Shown piece after piece: positions 7,341-10,155 of a stretch of DNA of 10,155 nucleotides. Position 1 is the stretch's first letter, and the number at the start of each line of letters is the position of its first letter. Position numbers and translations under genes: made by a program. The stretch comes from Larix sibirica (taxonomy: Eukaryota; Streptophyta; Pinopsida; Pinales; Pinaceae). Below the pieces are notes generated by a model. The model saw nothing but the letters and a program-made list of their open reading frames with translations, had not been told where the DNA came from and made no database searches. The DNA lies in NCBI GenBank assembly GCA_004151065.3, contig NWUY0305104248.1:1-10155 (forward strand), read 5' to 3'.

Positions 7341-7432
7341 CCCGAGAGTTCTCCGAGCCAAGTAGGCCGTCCGAGCCCAGGAGTAAATCCAAGTATCCAA
7401 GCCTATAAGCCAAACCAGGCAGCCCGGCCCAG
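7341..7432. repeat. CCRAG/AGCC-rich low-complexity patch
   Basis: Words of the CCGAG, CCAAG and AGCC types recur through this stretch without a fixed period. No hairpin array or open frame accounts for them. Confidence 0.4.
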
Positions 7433-7552
7433 TTAGCGCAGTAAATTAGTCTAGCTCATGAGCCAAGCCCTGCTATGACCGGCGATTTCTTTGGTATAAC
7501 AATTACCTCCAGGCAAAGACATTCTGTCAATGATTGGCTATCGAGACAATGA

Positions 7553-7574
7553 CCTCTTGTAAACCTCTTGTAAA
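7553..7574. repeat. 11-bp exact tandem duplication
   Basis: CCTCTTGTAAA is repeated head to tail at 7553-7563 and 7564-7574 with no mismatch, which points to a recent slippage or end-joining event. Confidence 0.9.
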
Positions 7575-8453
7575 GGACCACCTCCTGGCGACTGGTGCTT
7601 CTGGACTCTGAATGATAGTATGATCCTAAAAAAGGTGCATTTTATATAATAAATAAAGCGTCATCCATTTTGATGTAGGAACTCCTGTTCCGTATCGTGC
7701 AGTCATGGGTATGGTTTAATTTCATTATATTTTTGGGGATGAACTGAAGGTGTATGGCTATAAAAACATTCATTTATCTTTAATGATTTATTATTCCCCT
7801 GCCTAGGCTTCTTATGGCTCTGACTACCTTCCTGTCTACTTGCTTGCCTCTGTTTGCCAACCTGACTACCTCATAACGCTGCCTTTTAACTATTGAATTT
7901 ACCACTTCTCTGGGGTGAAAAACTAAATAATGGGCGGGGTAGCCATGCCATCTTTAAGTATTTCATTTTAGACTTTCATATAATCATCCTTATTCTTCTC
8001 TTCTACTAGTGCATCAAATAAAGTTTGGGGAGGCTGGCTCTTACTCAACACTTGTTTCAGCCAGGTATTATAAGGGTACAGCAGCGTTACCCCTTCCCTT
8101 TTTACCAACTCACCCGCTTTCACAACACTGGCGTGCCTCACCCAACTTACTTAGAATGCCCAAATATCTTGATTCAGTCATGAAAGAATGCTTAGTTGGT
8201 GCGGCACTATAATTTAATACTTTACCAATCATTTATACCCCTCTTTTCCCTTACCCAACCGTTATGAAATGTAATGGATGGATCCCCCATTGGTTCAGCC
8301 AGGTATCCCGGCTGGCTCCCCCTAAAAGGCGGCAATATTATTGCTCAAAACAATTTCATTAGAGTTTTTTGAATCAGTTCCAAGCGAACTTTGTGTCTGC
8401 CCCAAACGTTGGTGCTGAAGATGCCCTAATTGTAATAAGGCCTCCCTGTATAG
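7575..8453. other. anonymous spacer with a 17-bp direct repeat pair
   Basis: A plus-strand frame at 8009-8212 has no recognisable domain. Copies of a 17-base sequence ending in TTCAGCCAGGTAT lie at 8052-8068 and 8290-8306 (16/17 identical). AT-rich sequence spans about 7620-7800. No RNA gene is seen. Confidence 0.4.
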
Positions 8454-8693
8454 GTGGAAAATTTGATTACATATTATATTATTGAAAGCGGCGGTACATG
8501 GATAAAGTGCATAGAAACCAGGCTAAACTATAAACAACATCCTGTCAATGCCCCTACCTGTTACAAAAGCTCCCTCCTATCCTGGGGGTATCAAACTGGT
8601 GGTTACATAAAAGATTTTCCTGCTGGTCCCGTAGAACCGGTCACGTCGAGCTGGTGGGCACTAACAACGACCTCCTGTCTATGGGTCGTGTAA
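8454..8693 (+). other. unassigned 79-codon frame (GTG start), Gly/Thr/Pro-rich tail
   Basis: The frame opens with GTG at 8454 and ends at TAA 8691-8693. The first half is ordinary in composition. The second half carries WGYQTGGY, PAGPVEPVTSSWW and a Thr cluster, a bias similar to the low-complexity tract at 1.2-2.3 kb. No domain, signal peptide or membrane segment is evident. A GTG start would be unusual without other support, so I doubt it is a gene. Confidence 0.15.
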
Positions 8694-9010
8694 TGGTTAG
8701 TGCTGTTGGTAAGGCCTGCTTTCTGTTGTTGTTTTAGGTAGTGGGCTCTGTTAACTGCGTTTACTAAAGGATAAGCTCTAGTGCCATTGGTAGGTGTTTT
8801 CTTCGTTCTGCCCTTGCCAACGCAAATCAACATTTACTATCATTGGATCGTCTCCCCACCGGTTTTTACTATGCCTCTCGGTTCAACTGATCTAGTATAA
8901 CATTAGCAGCATTGAGTATTGTCATCCTACTCGAGACCACAATACTAAAGTACAAGGCCCTGGAGTAGCATAATTAATATACGGGGGCAGGCTTACCCAG
9001 TGATAACCGG

Positions 9011-9034
9011 ATTGAGTGAGCGATTGAGTGAGTA
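9011..9034. repeat. 12-bp tandem duplication
   Basis: ATTGAGTGAGCG and ATTGAGTGAGTA lie head to tail at 9011-9022 and 9023-9034 (10/12 identical, differing only in the last two bases), directly upstream of the Gly-Pro-rich frame. Confidence 0.85.
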
Positions 9035-9038
9035 AACG

Positions 9039-9122
9039 ATGGGATCTAGCTCTCGTCCTGGAACTACGTTTGGATCTGTTGCTGGACCTGGTCCTAGTGA
9101 GTATGTTGGTCCTGGTAATTAA
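9039..9122 (+). other. 27-codon Gly-Pro-rich frame related to the 1.2-1.9 kb tract
   Basis: ATG at 9039 begins a short frame ending at TAA 9120-9122. It repeats GGA/GGT-CCT codons: RPGTTFG, AGPGPSEYVGPGN. Tyr-Val-Gly-Pro-Gly here resembles Tyr-Ala-Val-Gly-Pro-Gly encoded on the minus strand at 1863-1846 and Tyr-Val-Gly-Asn-Gly at about 1259-1245. The octamer GGACCTGG is shared. The relation suggests a scattered piece of the same decayed family in the opposite orientation, though simple-sequence convergence is possible. Confidence 0.3.
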
Positions 9123-9593
9123 TTTAAGGATCAATATAATAAAACCACATCAACCAAACGGTCGGAATTGAAAGGGGCGTAATCAAATGCATCAAAAGCA
9201 TCAAGATCTGGATCAATAGAATAAAAGGAATATACCTCTGTCTCTGCACTTGGCTTTCTTTTCCTGCGAATGGTGCTATGACAAGCGCTGCTTCTGGCTC
9301 TAAACGCTGCAACGATGCTTGCTTAATTATACTTACTAGGCATTGCTCATAGATTGCTAGCTTGGTCTTGCTGGCTGGGAACATGCTAGAGTTCGATCCT
9401 CCCAGGGGGACATGCTTGGATTAACGGATTATACCTGGCTGTAACGGAGAGGCCAGATGAGGTCTGAGAGAGAGAGAAAGGCTAAATGGACCCATCTTTG
9501 GGAAATGAAATCCGTCCACGTCTACCCACCCACCCTGCCAGGAGGATTTTTTTGCTTTCTACATGAGGATAAGCGCGGTCTCAATCCGATCCG

Positions 9594-9633
9594 TCCACAT
9601 AAGGCCGGTAGCGCTCCTCCTTCCACATAAGGC
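9594..9633. repeat. 12-bp exact direct repeat, 28-bp period
   Basis: TCCACATAAGGC occurs at 9594-9605 and 9622-9633. Confidence 0.8.
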
Positions 9634-9724
9634 AAGCGATAGTGATCACATCATCGAGATAATCCATCATTAAGAGAATTGTATTAAATAACCTAATTTG
9701 CGTAACCAAGCTCATTACACAGGG

Positions 9725-9777
9725 CTATTTAAACCAGGGCTGCTCCCCTCTTTAGGGTTTCTATTTAACCAGGGGCT
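9725..9777. repeat. 17-bp direct repeat, 36-bp period
   Basis: CTATTTAAACCAGGGCT (9725-9741) and CTATTTAACCAGGGGCT (9761-9777) differ by shifts in one A run and one G run. Further AACCAGGG or ACAGGGG words follow to about 9836, which suggests an eroded local array. Confidence 0.7.
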
Positions 9778-10155
9778 CTATAACAGGGGTAATTTATATG
9801 GAATAACCAGTCGTGTCTCTTCTCTCTGAACCAGGGTAGTTGGCAGGTGCAGATTGAACAGAAGGCCATAAACCAGCCTCTTCAAGTCTCCCTCAGCCAA
9901 AATAATAGATAAGTATAAGTAAGGAAAGTAAATACAAGCCAAGCATTAGCTCTTTCTCATTACCCGACTTGGAGGTAAGCGTAAGCGATCAGGGGCAAAA
10001 GGGTGGATCAAAGTGTCCAATAATTTAAGGGGTTAGTTGCTCGGTCAGATTGCACCTTTGCTTGGAGTGCTCGATCTCTCTCTACAGGATCAACATCTCC
10101 TGCATACTGCCTCCTGTATGGAAATAGCTCCAACCTTGGGACAACCAATGCAACA

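Larger units (their letters stand above)
9123..10155. other. anonymous spacer
   Basis: No gene or RNA is recognised. Visible structure is limited to a GA microsatellite (9466-9479) and two direct repeats listed separately. The minus-strand frame at 9124-9384 has no recognisable product. Confidence 0.35.

Noticed and set aside
9385-9415. TTCGATC resembling a tRNA T-loop
   Set aside because: The flanking bases do not form a 5-bp T-stem, and no anticodon arm or acceptor stem can be placed upstream.

Overview
The window looks like non-coding spacer from a plant organelle genome, most likely the mitochondrial genome of a seed plant with a large, loosely packed mtDNA. This is inference. The signs are: no long open reading frame on either strand; no bacterial-style gene packing; no intact tRNA, rRNA or mitochondrial protein gene that I can recognise; a patchwork of base compositions; many short direct duplications; and two decayed pieces of plastid genes. 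A nuclear copy of organelle DNA cannot be excluded from sequence alone.

Layout. Positions 1-184 are very AT-rich (about 16% G+C in the first 120 bases by hand count). Positions 233-386 (+) hold the 3' end of plastid-type rpl2, broken by a one-base homopolymer shift and a stop. It abuts, tail to tail, the near-3' end of plastid-type atpA on the minus strand (387-590), which carries two in-frame stops. From about 600 to 2500 the sequence is of unknown origin. Much of it is a decayed, codon-periodic tract rich in GCA, CCA, GTT and the word TAAGC. Read as codons it gives Val-Pro/Ala-rich peptides on the plus strand and Ala/Thr/Gly/Tyr-rich peptides on the minus strand, both full of stops. From 2500 to 10155 the DNA is mostly anonymous spacer. 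It holds short tandem duplications, a possible scrap of a LINE endonuclease (4175-4270), AT-rich hairpin-bearing sequence (5250-5860), two G/C-rich simple-sequence patches (7037-7145, 7341-7432), a small Gly-Pro-rich frame resembling the 1.2-1.9 kb tract (9039-9122), and several short direct repeats near the right end.

No working gene is supported, so there is no operon or pathway to describe. I do not see convincing evidence of a new biological system. The items most worth a second look are the rpl2/atpA tail-to-tail junction and the decayed codon-periodic tract.
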